The notes below the pieces were generated by a model. The model did not search any database. It saw only the letters and a list, made by a program, of their open reading frames with translations, and had not been told where the DNA came from. The position numbers and the translations under genes are program-made. From assembly GCA_935421135.1 (NCBI GenBank), contig OW285195.1:9206391-9270390 (forward strand): a DNA stretch of 64,000 nt, given 5' to 3'. This document shows positions 26,301 through 41,300 of the stretch, piece after piece; positions within the stretch are counted from its first letter, which is position 1, and each line of letters opens with the position of its first letter. The DNA is from Bugulina stolonifera. Taxonomy: Eukaryota > Bryozoa > Gymnolaemata > Cheilostomatida > Bugulidae.

Positions 26301-29300
26301 TGATGTAATACTACAGGAGGATGTCCAATGGATACTCTCATCTCTGTATCAAATAACCTAACTACCACTCCATATAAGGAATTCTATGGTCCTGATGAAG
26401 AGGTGGTACTAGACTGTGTTAACAATAACTACACACTGAAAGGTTTGGAAGGTAAATTATATACTTACATGTACTACTACAAATCTACTTTGGTGATGCA
26501 TGTGATATACAGCAATCAGTAGAGAAGTGTTTACTTTGAGGTAATGTGAGATTTTAACACTTTTTAGTTGCAGAGAAAATATTCAAATGTGTCCGAGTTG
26601 GAGAATTCAATGAGGAGAGGAATTCTTACCAGCCAGTGCTACAGTGGAACTCTGTTCCCTCAGATATTCAGTGTCAGGGTAAGTTACACATTATTCTAAT
26701 ATGAGTGATGCACTTTATAGCACTGTAGGCTATATTAATATTAAATAAGTTTACACTCTTTACTTACACCTATGAATCTCAGGTAAAAAAACAATGATCT
26801 CTGGAGATCTGCATACTGGTAACTATACAATAATCGTATGTAAAAAAAGGTATGGCATCCATATAGTTTTGTATCATAAGACAATATGTGCAATGTGAAA
26901 TTGTTCTCTGGTGAGGAGAGAAGAGGTTTATGCCTGTGTCAGTTGTATATACAAAGAGGGTATTCTATGCTACTTTCTGTTATCCAATCATCTGTGACAT
27001 GTGAATATGTCATCTGATCTTCAGATGCTGACCCTCATGTCCGTCAGTTTTGATCTCAAATAATGTACTTTGTTATTCCTAATAATATATGAATTGCATG
27101 TGGTTTTATTTCTACAGTTGGTCGAATATGGACAAAACCAGAGTATGTAGGAAGAAAGTAAGTCCATCTCAATACATATTTTATAGCTCTATCAAAAAAT
27201 GGTTATTCTTGAACAGATGCATTTGAGTCTGCTTATAGTTTTGTTAAAGTTTCTAATGACTCTCATTATAATTAAATGTATATATAAATGTACTTGTAGA
27301 ACTTTTGGACCCACAGGATACACAGGTATATACTACAGTAATGCTTGCTTTGCACTATGTATGCAGCTGCCAATTACTTGCTTAAGTTACCTTTCAGTTA
27401 TCGTAGTCAGCTTTATATTCCTGTAAAGTATGAGGCATCTACCAATTAATTCGTGCTTATGGTTACCATTTTAGACCAGATAAAACTTGCAGCAGTTCCA
27501 GTTAGTGGCGTTAAGGTGAGCTCCTCCTCAGAAAGTCGACATAGACTCGTGGATTACAGGCTAGATCAAGTATGGCAATCTGAAGCATCATCCAATCAGT
27601 GGATTATATTAGACTACGGAATGTTTATATCTGTCTTAGCTGTGAGATTCTACTTACCAATGGAAACAGGTATGCTCAATAACTATTGGTTTTCCGCATA
27701 TGTGTCTGTCCTACAGCTTAATACAGGCTTAATAACTATTGGTCTCTCTTCTTACTCTGTTCAGTCTGTTGCTACCAATTTAGACATCAGCAGTCATGTT
27801 TTACGAAACGCCTAAGTTCATGACGATTGAATTACAAGATTGGGGACTGTAACTACTTCTTGTACATAAAGTTTGTGGCTGACCATTATAAACACATGCC
27901 CGGTGTAGTTGTGGTAATTAAGTATATTATATACGTAGATGTATACAATCGATTTCATAAAGCCAAGATATTTAATACACAAAAATTTATACCTTCACCT
28001 CCTACCTTTGTCATGCATAACCTTGTATATACAGTACTTGTAGATAGAAATTAACTACTGTTGTAGGTATTCCATCTCTCAAGGAGTTATCTCTCCTCTC
28101 TACACTTGTATCTGATACTGAACTAACACCAGATGCTGATGATATGTTATGGATGCAACATATACACCATGATAAACCAATCAGTGATGAGATAAAGGAC
28201 TTTAACTTTAACATTGGTGAAGTGAGGTGTTACAGGCTGGCATTGATTTGTAATAGTTCTGAAGGGTTTGCTCTAGAAGAAGTTCAGACATACTATCTAG
28301 GTACAATTTTTTGACCGATATTTACATATATTTACATATGACGAAATGCCATGTCCATGTATGTTTTGCCCAAGTGACACTTCTTTCCGTTTCATAAGTA
28401 TGAATTCCTGCTATCTGGTGAAGTTTAGTCCATGATCCATTCACATATACAATTATCTTTTCTCATATTCAACAACAAATCTTAGTATTGAAATTTAATT
28501 TTGATGTTTAGTGCATTCTTGTTTGAATAACAGCATCTGGTGTAAGGATACTCAGGTTTCACTCTGCTTTATTTAAATGTTCAAACAGCACCGCATATTT
28601 ACATATTTTTCTGTATCCATTACAGTCAATCTCCTCCACTCCAACTCTACAGTCAACAGTAGCAGTTCTATCAACAACTCCAATATACTGAATACTGTTG
28701 ATGGAAAGGTTATGTCTGCCGATGGGGTCCGCTACTTCATGTCTTCAACTGAAGCTGATCAATGGTTTGCTGTGTATCTAGGTCAAGGATACTTTGTCAT
28801 TGATATCCTATTGGTCAATAATGTTGGTGGTAAGTATGTCATATCAACTCTCCACATCTATTAATAGAGTTACATATTTAGTCTGTAATGAACATATATT
28901 ATCTGTATATTGATGTCATTCATTCTCTCTCATAGATAATGACACCTTCAACTCTACCCTTTACTATAAACTGGATACAGACCAGTCAGCCATCTATGCA
29001 TCAGATAACAATCTATGGACAGAAGTTGGTTCGATGAACATGGATACTCAAGATGGTCTGGTAGCCTCACTCCAAGTCAAAATATTTGCCACTCATTTAG
29101 CTCTAGTTGGATCAAGTTCAGATGGTCTATTTATAGATGAGTTTATTGTATTTGGATACACACTGGGTGAGTTTATCATAGGCTACATTGCCAAACTGTA
29201 CTGTTGTAGTACAGCAGCTGCTTGGCTTTTCGTCCTGGATAAGGTTTTCCCTCTGTACCATATCAAACTAATAATAATATCCAGCTCTAGGAGCCATGGT

Positions 29301-32300
29301 GGCCCCTTGACTAACGTTGCTATTGGGTAGCCACATTAAAGAATTGTGTTTGGCGCTATGGATATTATTAATGTTGTTATTATTATTAGATCTGATTTTG
29401 GCTAAATAATGCCTAAACCATGGTACCTGGCATATAACTGATTATTCTTGTAGATAACTATGCACTGAATAGGACAGCTGTACAGAGTTCTGACTACTCA
29501 GAAGGTGTTACTATAGCTAGCAATGCTGTTGATGGTGTAATATATGATGGATCTGTTTATGCTCAAACTGAGGCAGTTAGTCATCAATGGTGGAGAGTTG
29601 ACTTGATGGATGTACATCTTGTATACGCTGTCATAATCTACTCTAGTCTTGATAGTAAGTCAGAGTGATAAAATGAAATGTGTATGATGTGTGCTGTATA
29701 ACTTATAGTTGAAAATGAGACACTTCGTTTTGAATATAATCACAATGCAATATGCATGTAACCAGCTTTGCAAAATTTCAGGTCCCACCTCCACGGATAT
29801 CCAAGTGTTGGGTAGTCAGTCTGTTTCCGTACCAAAACAATCTCTTTCCTCCTCCACATGGCCTATCAGTCTTTTTGAAATGTCTGAGCTGACGTTTTCA
29901 TATCTTGATATTCTTCTGGAAGAACCAAAGCTAATACGTCACGTGGCTGTATTGTCACAACAAAGCAGTGGTTTACTCCTCTCTGAAGTACAGGTCATGG
30001 GTAACGGTAAGTATACTGGGTATTAGAGCTGTTGTCAAATATTTTTCCTAGGTTGAGTTGCAGTGTTTCATCCTCTCTGGTGTTCTTTTAATTTATATAT
30101 ACATGTATTTATAGTCACCTGTATCAATTGATGCTTTATGATATTGTAAAACATTATTTTTTTATTTTAAGACTTGCTCAAGACTTGATGTATTTTCAAT
30201 ACTCCATTGGTCTCCTGTCTTAGCTAATATATTTTCTCTCTGTTCATCAGACTACACGTGTGTGTTCAAGACTGGTGAGGAACATTATGCAGACATGGCT
30301 AAAGATGGATCTGTGTATAAACCTGCATATGCTGGAGATACATTTGAACTGAGCTGTCATAAATCTATGTCAGTGGTCTGCCCTGACTGTTCAACTAGTG
30401 TCAAGTGTTCTCTAGACATTGATAAATCAACTGGAGTATTTAATATGTACTGGAATATAACAGATGAACAGAAACTCTACTGCCAAGGTAATGATATTGC
30501 ATTAACATCATAGCAGAGTTCAACATGTTCCCTAACTGCTTACACGTTGTGATGTGCATATAAAGTAGTACTATATGCTCTTAATTTTTGTTCCATGTAT
30601 GCCATAGTATCATTATCGGAGGAAATTAGGTTAATCCAGTTCCTTTGTCAATGTCTAAATGTATGCTATGACTCTCATTCTCCTAATATCGAACGTCCTT
30701 CTGAAGTTTGTGCAAGTTTGTCACTGTTGCAACGTATCTTTTATGGATTTAAAAAGTTCTACTGTTACATTTTGTTTGTTACGAAAATGTGGTTACACAT
30801 ACAGGATCTGATGTATGTTTGACCAATGAAATCAGCTGGTCAGTACTTGGAGTTCCAATAGATGTTCAACCAAGTGAAGGCAACATCTTTCTCTACCCTG
30901 GAGAGCACATGCCATACAGATGTGATGTTGGCCATGTTGGATTATCACATGATGGAAATTTAATGCCATTTGGTCGTATCTTGTGCCGGTAAGGTATTGT
31001 GACTATTTATTGTGCTGTTTACTTTATGTAACATACCCTGTTTACCATAACTCTATCTTTCTCATAGATACCAATACTGTCAGTACAAACATTTCTTGAC
31101 TTTACCATGTTACAGCTCTGGTGGTGAATGGACGTTGGAAGACACAGAAAGTATTGCTACCTGTGTGAACCGTTCCTCAAATGAGAGAAACCTAGCATTA
31201 AACAAATCTGCTTCCATTAGTTCCATCTCATCTGGAAATCTCTCATATCTGGTTGATGGCTCCTTTGATAACCTCTTCTCTACAAATGAGGAAGTTAACC
31301 AATGGTGGAAGATGGACTTTCACAGTATATACAGTGTTACTGCAGTTGTTCTCTACACATCTGAAGGTGTGGAATAGATTTACATTATCTACATCTCTCG
31401 TTTTTGCCACATTTAATGATTTGATTGATAGGGTATGTTGGTCAATAAATGGTAGTTCAGCACCTTGCCTGATGTAGTTAAAAGTTACCTTTCGCTTTTT
31501 TAATAGACTCTCAGGATCAGTTCGGAAAGTTTAATATACTGACCACAGTTGTTGTGATGCCTTCGACAATCCCATCACAGGAGACTGGGTCATGGAAATC
31601 CGTTTTCTGGTCTGAAGGTCTTTCAGAACATCCAGTCATTACAGCGCGGTTTAGCAGTGGAATACCAGCCAGACATGTAGCTATCTTATCTCTCCTTGAT
31701 GTCGGATTCAGTTTACTGGAAATAGAAGTTTATGGATCTGGTATGTTACTAGGGAACAGTATTGTATAATATCCACTATCCAATATAACGCATCAATTGT
31801 TGCCTTGACTAAATAACAACTTCCCTTCACCATGGTTTAACGTCTATTCACAGATAACCTGGCGCTCTCAAAACCAGTTCTCTACAGTCGAATTTCCTCT
31901 CAATCAAGATTTCCTAGAACATCAGTTGTTGATGGAATAGTAGGGAATCAGTTATTCTTGGCAACTGATGATAAAGCCAGCTCATGGGTTATGGTAGATT
32001 TGCTAGAGATGTACAACTTGAGTTCAGTGTTTGTTTTCACGTATGGTAAGTTTTGGTTTAATGAATTGTAGTACTCATTCACCAAAACACTATTTGTATT
32101 ACTCTTCAACTACTTTTATCTACAGTATACAGTAATAGTCTTCCAGCATGATCCTCAAATTTGAGGATTTGTATAACATAACTAGCATGAGGTAACAATA
32201 ATCATATTATATTGAGTATCGTTCAGTTATGCTTTAACCTATACCTCATTGCAACCTCTATTTTACTCATTCAAGTTTCTCCCACTTACATGCTGTGTGA

Positions 32301-35300
32301 ATACTGGCGTAATCTGTCCTTCATGGCATTAGCTAGCTAGCTACATGTTCTTGACGATGGCCTAAACCCTCACTGACTTTCACCAATAGTACCTTGCTAT
32401 AAAAAAGTAAAAGCGCTCCAAATATCAATGTAATGCACGTGTTGTTTCTCTGAAGTTGTAATGATATATTTATTTCTCTAAAGGTTCTCTGACAGAACAG
32501 ACAGTTCTACACTTGGCTGGTGGTAATTCAACTAACTGGGGTGTGGATCCTATACAGAACTCTAGTCTCTGGTCAACTCCTGTTACTCTCAATCATTCAG
32601 CTACTAATGAGTTCTCTGCCGTGTTTGATGGAACAATAGCTATACAGCTGGTGTCTCTCTACACCAGGAATGGCAACGTTCTCTTCATCAAAGAGTTACT
32701 AGTGTTTGGGGCAACAAGCTCAGGTAGCGCATTTTCCCTATGCTGGGCAAATTCTTACTGTACATTTACTGCATTCAGCTTAAATTGTTAATGAGATAAT
32801 ATCTACCATGTGTTCAAACAATAATATTTCTTTTAGATGTGCCATCTTTGAAGTGTCTGGTGGACAAGATAGCTGTTGATCTGCCTGAATTGAAGGTAGC
32901 TAGTAGATACCTACTTGATGATGTAATATCTGTGGAACTTGGACATGATTTAGCCATCTCTTGTCCTGATGGTGACAGTCCAAACATAATAGACGTCAAT
33001 CAGCCATCAGTTGAGAAGATCAAGTGCGGGTAAATATCTGAATTTAATAAGGTTGCTTGTTTAAATTGACCATACGCAAGTGACCAGCAATGTGTACTTT
33101 CCCCACATTTTATTCCCATTGCTTATGCTTTTTAAACTTTAAATTTTTGATTTTTTACTTTAACAGTCCTATCACTTTTACTCTCATTTTTTCTCTCTCG
33201 TTTCAGCTTTGGCGGTAAATGGAAAAGGGGTGAACCACAACTGGAGTATGACTGCTTACGTGAGTTTGGCTATGTAGCCCATTCTGCTTAGTTGGAATGT
33301 TCATCTGTAATGATGTGTATAAAGATGTATGTCTTTTGTGTGTATGTACTTCACACAATTGAAAGGTGTCATAATAATGTGACCATTTGCCATGATTTGT
33401 TATTATCCTGCTCTTCTGCAGAAATGGCCTGCGAACCTCCAACTAATAACTCTATCTACGAGTACTCTGGTAACCTCACAGTAGATAACTTGATACCTCT
33501 GAATGAATCTTTACTACTGAAATGTGTGAATGGAATATCTTATGAGTCTCAGTGTAGTCAAGATGGTAATCTAAGGATTGGTAGATGGATTCCTCCTCTT
33601 AGTTGTGGTAAGTTATTTATTTATTCCACATCAATATGTCATTGAATACCGGAAAACGAAGTAGAAGTATGGAATTTACATTATAAAGTACTTTCCACTA
33701 TTTCAGAATATCAAGAGTGTGAAAGAGTACATCAATATGATACATGGATGAATGAACTGGAGAACTTGAGAGTAGATAAAGATGATGGAGTTGTCATTCC
33801 TTTCAACTCTAGTGTTACATTTGATTGTCTTGGTGACTATGCTGGTGATAGTACCAGCTATACATGTCAAATGTAAGTATACAGTTAGGAGTTCTCTGCA
33901 AATTTATGTAAATGTCAGTTTCTACTCATTGAAGTGCTATTTTAACTGTGAAGCCTATAGTCTAAAATCAGTTATATCATTTAGGCCAACTTGTCACTAC
34001 AAATTCCCTTCTACAACCTTGGTTTCTAATTTATGCATTATTTAACAATTGGCAGTCGGCCAACTTTTGTTCATAAATATGATTATTATGCTCTTCTGTT
34101 TTTTTACAGTGATCATTCTGGTAATGCATCTCTGCATCCCAAAACTGAAGGAGTTATATCTAGTTGCAGTTGTAAGTATTTTTTTAAATCAGCAGTAACC
34201 CGTAGCACAATAGATAAAGAGATATTGAGTGAACATAGTTAGGAAATGTGTATACACATTGATACATGTATATACTTATATCTCTGCATTGTGTATTGTG
34301 ATAGCCACTGCAATATGTCTGGTCCCTAAGACACCATACCATGTGACCTACAATCCCGCACAGTACAGCATTGACTGCGTAAACGGTGACAAATGTCTAG
34401 TTGGTGAAACAGTGTCACTTCAGTGTACAGATGTGGATGGAGAAGTTATGAATGATCATGTCTGTGATACGAGCTCTAACACTGATTGGTTTCCTCTGCC
34501 TACCTGTGGTGAGTTAAAGTTAATATTAGAGAAAAGGCCTTGTGGTTCACTAGTATTTTAAACATGGTTACACTCGCTGTTAAACTTATTGTGTTCAACC
34601 TATAACATTGTAGATACCCATTGTGGTCTCCCTCCTACACTCTATGGAGTTGAATGTACCAGAAACATCCCAGAGAATCTAAACTCTGCTCAACAGAGGT
34701 TTTCTAATGCGACCATACTGAGCTGTTCATGTTTAGATGGATTCCAAAGGATCTCGGAGGATGTTTATATGACTTGTGATGGTAGTTCTGGAGAGTGGGA
34801 GTTGTCCCCTCTCAACCCTTGTCTACGTAAGTACTTTTAGTCACTTGAAAGCTTTCTATTCCAGACACGAAGAGCCTTGATTTTAGAAGCGGATGAAAAC
34901 AATTGGGTTCCTGAATGCATTGTGCATTGAGTAACATCTATTATATTCTTCACTTATCTATTATATTTTATAGTTGAAACAGGTGGAACACCAGTCCTTA
35001 ATAACTCTCAACTCATGTATGCTCATCTTGATGAATACCCAGTATCTACCATAGTGTGTGATGAGGGGCACTACCTTGATGTGTCATATCGTTACCAACA
35101 ACTTGTTCAGGATGTCACATCTACTGGTTCTAATCTGGTTACAGTGAGTGCATGTCTCAGTAAGTATAGCAAGTACATCTTGCTATTTATATAACCAACT
35201 TGTCAAATGTAATCCATAATCTGTATTAATTGTGTTTTAGTTGATTCATGTTACAAATCATAAGTTGCATCAACTATTCACCGTATACTCATTACTACTA

Positions 35301-38300
35301 TAATATAAACGTGGTATCGTACAAGTGTGATGTAATGCTACAGGTGGATGTCCAGTGGATACTCTCATTTCTATATCCAATAACCTAACTACCACTCCTT
35401 ATAAGGAATTCTATGGTCTTGGTGAAGAGGTGGTCCTCGATTGTCTTAACAATAACTACACACTAAACGGTTCGGAAGGTAAGTTATATACTTACATGTA
35501 CTACTACAAATCTACTTTGGTGATGCATTTAATATACAACAATCAATAGAGAAGTGTTTACCTTGAGATAATGTAAGATTTTAACACTTTTTAGTTGCAG
35601 AGAGAATATTCAAATGTATCCGAGTTAGAGAATTTAATGAGGAGACAGATTCTTACCAGCCAGTGCTACAGTGGGACTCTGTTCCTTCAGATATTCAGTG
35701 TCAGGGTAAGTTAAAAATTATTCTAATAAGAGTGATGCACTTTATAACTGTATATTAAATAACTTTACACTCTTCACTTCCATCTATTAATCCCAGGTAA
35801 ACAAAAACAATGATCTAAAGATGCATACTGGTAATTATACAATAATTGTATATAAAAAAGTATGGCATCCATATACCCTTGTGTCATAAGACAATATGTG
35901 CAATGTGAAGTTGTTCTCTCATGACGAGAGAAGAGGTTGATGCCTGAGCCAGTTGTATATACAAAGAGGGTATTCTATGCTACTTTCTGTTATGCAATCA
36001 TCTGTGACATGTGAAGTTGTCATCTAGTTAACAGATGATGACCCTCATGTCCGTCAGTTTTGATCTCAAATAATATACTTTGTTTTTCCTAACATAATTT
36101 ATATGAATTGCATGTGGTTTTATTTCTACAGTTGGTCGAATATGGACAAAACCAGAGTATGTAGGAAGAAAGTAAGTCCATCTCAATACATATTTTATAG
36201 CTCTATCAAAAAATGTTTTTTCTTGAACATATGCATTTGAGTCTGCTTATAGTTTTGTTAAAGATTCGCAATTCTAGTGAATCTCATTATAATTATATGT
36301 ATATAATATGTATTTGTAGGACTTTTGGACCAATGAGATTCACAGGTATATAGTACAGTAATGCTTGCTTTGCACCATATACATACATGTATATACGTGC
36401 ATGTAGCTGCTAATTACTTGCTTTAACTCAGCTTTGATTTGTGTAATCAACGCTATGTTTCTGAAGAGTTTGCAGAATCTACCTATTGATTCATATTGAT
36501 GGTTACCATTTTAGACCAGATAAAAATTGCAGTAGTTCCACCAAGTGGGGTTATTGTGAGCTCTTCCTCGGGAAGTCGACATAGACTTGTGGATTACAGG
36601 CTAGATCAAGTATGGCAATCTGAAGCATCATCAAATCAATGGATCATGTTAGACTATGGGATGTTTATATCTGTCTTAGCTGTGAGACTCTACTTACCAA
36701 TGGAAACAGGTATGCTCAATCGCTATTGGTTTTCTGCATATGTGTCTGGCCTACAGCTTCTCCTTGGGAAGCTAGAATAGTTTCGAGGTGCCTGATGTTT
36801 TACAATTTGCAATATAACATCAGCATCTCCAACTAAAATATCCAACAGTGTGTGGTGAATTCATATAGCGACCCCACTTGATGGAAAAAGCCAAAGGAAA
36901 AAAACATAACAACAATCAAGTTTTCCAGTGTTGCTTAAATGGATTGTGCCATGGGTTTTGAGCTAGTATTGAGATACACTCAGCTAAATCTGTACAATAT
37001 TTGTAGCTATATTAGTAAATCCTGTGAATTCTTAGTTTTTTACTGTACTCTTTCTATGCAAGCAGCTTTAACTCAAAAAATCTCTGTATACAATATAGAA
37101 CAAACGCCTTCTTAACAAAGGTACATTAAAGGCAGCATTAAATAGTGTTTGGCGATTCAGTGCGGGCAAGAGGACACAACTCTGCCTATAGTGGCACTAA
37201 TAAAACAAATCCGAGAAAGTAATGCTTCATTGAACACACACATAAACCGCACATCATAGCCCCTTTAATTATCGTTTTAGGCATTCCATCTCTCAAGGAG
37301 TTATTTCTCCGCTCTACACTTGTATCTGATACTGAACTGACACCAGATGTTGATGATACGTTATGGACACAACATATACACCATAATCAACCAATCAGTG
37401 ATGAAATAAAGGACTTTAACTTTAACATTGGTGATGTGAGATGTTATAAACTGGCATTGGTTTGTAATAGTTCTGAAGGATTTGCTCTAGAAGAAGTTCA
37501 GACATACTATCTAGGTACCATCTTGACTGCAATTTTCATATCTAATTAACATGTTGGTTTATTTGGAGGTTTGTTTTTCATGATATTAGCTTTATCCAAG
37601 GATTTTCAATTTGTTCATAGAACGATCATGGACTCGATTTCACATCCATGAACACAACCATCCCAGACTAGGGTTGGAACCCGAGGCCTCTACAGCACTT
37701 ACACTTACATTGTACACCAGCACTGTGCAAAGAACACATTACCACTTCACCTCTTCTTTAAGGTTGTGTAGGTTGTTAAGGTTGTTAAGGTGGTGTCGCG
37801 GTATCCACAGTCAGGGATGGATCTTTTCACGATTATGAAATCAAGTTTCTGACTGCTCCATGAGCTAAGTTAAAATCGTTGCATAAGATGACATCATTAA
37901 TGCTTCCCAAAGTGGCACTTGTCTTACTGTTTCACTAGTACGAATTACTACATTTGGTACAACCATTTGTTACAAAGCCTATTTATCTTCTCTGACCTAT
38001 TGTGTTATTCTGCGTGTTTATTCTTATGTTTCCTGCTATTTATGTATACTACGTGTATTATCTGTTGTCGTATTCTGCATCATCTTCTAGTATGGGATTT
38101 AACTTTGATGGTAGTTGAATTTTTATGGAGTAATATTCACTGATAATAAAGTTCATGTTTTGCTCAACTCTGTATAGATATCCCAACTGTTATAGTTGCA
38201 ACGTGTCTATTTCAGTCAATCTCCTCCACTCCAACTCTACAGTCAACAGTAGCAGTTCTATCAATAACTCCAATGTACTGAATACTGTTGATGGAATGGT

Positions 38301-41300
38301 AATGTCTACCGATGGGATTCATTACTTCATGTCTTCAACTGAAGCTGATCAATGGTTTGCTGTGTATCTGGGTCAAGGATACTTTGTCATTGATATCCTA
38401 TTGGTCAATAGTGCTGGTGGTAAGTATATCATATCAACTCTCCACATCCATTAATAGAGTTACATATTTAGTCTGTAATAAACATATATTATCTGTCTAT
38501 TGATGTCATTCATTCTCTCTCACAGATAATGACACCTTCAACTCTACCCTTTACTATAAACTGGAAACAGACCAGTCAGCCATCTACGTATCAGATAACA
38601 ATCTATGGACAAAAGTTGGTTCTATGAACATGGATACTCAAGATGGTCTGGTAGCCTCACTCCATGTCAAAATATTTGCTACTCATTTAGCTCTGGTTGG
38701 ATCAAGTTCAAATGGTCTATTTATAGATGAGTTTATTGTATTTGGATACACACTGGGTGAGTTGACAATTTACACTATGCCTACATTCATAGCGTCTGTT
38801 TGACATTCTTAGCTCGGTTGTTCCACACTACTTCAGCTTCTTGATCAAACAGTACTTCTGTCAGTGAATGCCAAGTTTTATTTGTAACATTTACTTCTTG
38901 TTTTTTTTCTTTTTTTTGTACATTATACAGTATATATGATTTAATCTACAACATTGTAGATGACTATGCACTGAATGGGACAGCTGTACAGAGTTCTGAC
39001 TACACAGAAGGTGTTACTATAGCTAGCAATGCTGTTGATGGTGTAATATATGATGGATCAGTTTATGCTCAAACTGAGGCAGTTAGTCATCAATGGTGGA
39101 GAGTTGACTTGATGGATGTACATCTTGTATACGCTGTCATAATCTACTCTAGTCTTGATAGTAAGTCTGAGTGATCAAATTAAATATGTATAATGTGTGC
39201 TGTAAAATCAAACGTTGGATGTGAGGTGAAGCACATGACTGTAGTATATATAACATCAGTTGCTGGGTATTATCACAATGTACGTAATGCACATGTAACC
39301 ATCTCTGTAAAATTTCAGGTCCTACCACCGCAGACATCCAAGTGTTTGGTAGTCAGGATGTGTCTGTACCAAAACCATCTCTATTCTCCTCCACATGGTC
39401 TATCAGTCTTTTGGAAATGTCTGAAACGACGTTTTCATATCTTGATATTCTTCTGGATGAACCAAAGCTAATACGTCACGTAGCTGTATTGTCTCAACAA
39501 AGCAATGGTTTACTCCTCTCTGAAGTACAGGTCATGGGTAACGGTAAGTATACTGGGTATTTGAACTACAACCATGTTACTTTCAATATAATATCGGTGT
39601 ACTATACGTATCTAATAATAATTTATGCACAATAAAAATATAATTTTTCTCTGTCCATCAGACTACACGTGTGTGTTCAAAACTGGTGAGGAGCATTATG
39701 GAAACATGGCTAAAGATGGAACTGTGTTTAAACCTGCCTATGCTGGAGATGAATTTGAACTGAGCTGTCATAAGTCTATGTCAGTTGTCTGCCCTGACTG
39801 TTCAACTAGTGTGAAGTGTTCTCTAGACCTTGATAAATCAACAGGAGTATTTAATATGTACTGGAATATAACAGATGAACAGAAACTCTACTGTCAAGGT
39901 AACAACTTCTACCTTGTAACACAGTTCACCACCACGTTTTTACCGTATTCCCAAACGGCATGTATATGTTGATTTTCATTATCTAATCACGGTGCATGCT
40001 ACGGAAGTTGTTACACTTCTGTCATCGATACAGAAGATGATCATTCGACTGATTTAAATTAATTCTCCTGTTATATTTGTTATTGCAAATATATACATGT
40101 CGTTACACATACAGGATCTGATGTATGTTTGACCAATGAGATCAGCTGGTCAATCCTTGGAGTTCCAGAAGGTGTAGAACCAAGTGAAGGCAACACCTTT
40201 CTCTACCCTGGAGAGCACATGCCATATAGATGTGATGTCGGCCATGTTGGATTATCACATGATGGGAATTTAATGCCATTTGGTCGTATCTCATGCAGGT
40301 AAAGTATTGTGACTATTTATTGTGCTGTTTATTTTATGTAACCTACCCTGTTTACCATAGCTCTATATTTTTCATGGATACCAATAGTGTCAGTAAAAGC
40401 ATTTCTTACCTTTACCATGTTACAGCTCTGGTGGTGAATGGACATTGGAAGACACAGCAAGTATTGCTACCTGTGTGAACCGTCCCTCAAATGAGAGAAA
40501 ACTAGCATTGAACAAATCTGCTTCCATTAGTTCAATCTCATCTGGAAATCTCCCATACCTTGTTGACGGCTCCTTTGATAACCTCCTCTCTACAAATGAG
40601 GAACTTAACCAATGGTGGAAGATGGACTTTCACACTATATGCAGTGTTACTGTGGTTGTTCTCTACGCACCTGAAGGTATGATATAGATTTCTTTTCCTT
40701 TCATTCCTCTTTCTTACCACATTTAATGATTTGATTAATAGGATGTGTTTTGTCAATAATGGTAGCTCAGCGTTTGTTTTGTTTTTTTTAATAGACTCTC
40801 AGGATCAGTTTGGAAAGTTTTACATTTTGACCACAATTGTTACGGAGCCTTGGACAACACCGTCACCGGAGACTGGGTCATGGCGACCTACTTTCTGGTC
40901 TGAAGGTCTTTCAGAACATCCAGTCATTACAGCACGGTTTAGCAGTGGAATACCAGCCAGACATGTAGCTATCTTATCCCTTCTTGATGTTGGATTCAGT
41001 TTATTGGAAATAGAAGTTTATGGATCTGGTATGTTACTAGAGAACAGGTGTATAATATTCACTGAACGTATCAATTATTACCTTGATTAGATAACAACTT
41101 CCCTTCACCATGGTTTAATGTAAATTCACAGATAACCTGGCGCTCTCAAAACCAGTTCTTTTCAGTGGAATTCCTTCTCAATCAAGATTTCCCAGAACAT
41201 CAGTCGTTGATGGAATAGTAGGGAATCAGTTCTTCTTGGCAACTGATGGTAAAACCAACACATGGGTTATGGTAGATTTGTTAGAGATGTACAACTTGAG

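Noticed and set aside
39601..39661. AATAAA motifs as polyadenylation signals
   Set aside because: Isolated AATAAA matches lie in D/E and a few other introns of AT-rich DNA, do not recur at unit junctions, and coding exons continue beyond them.
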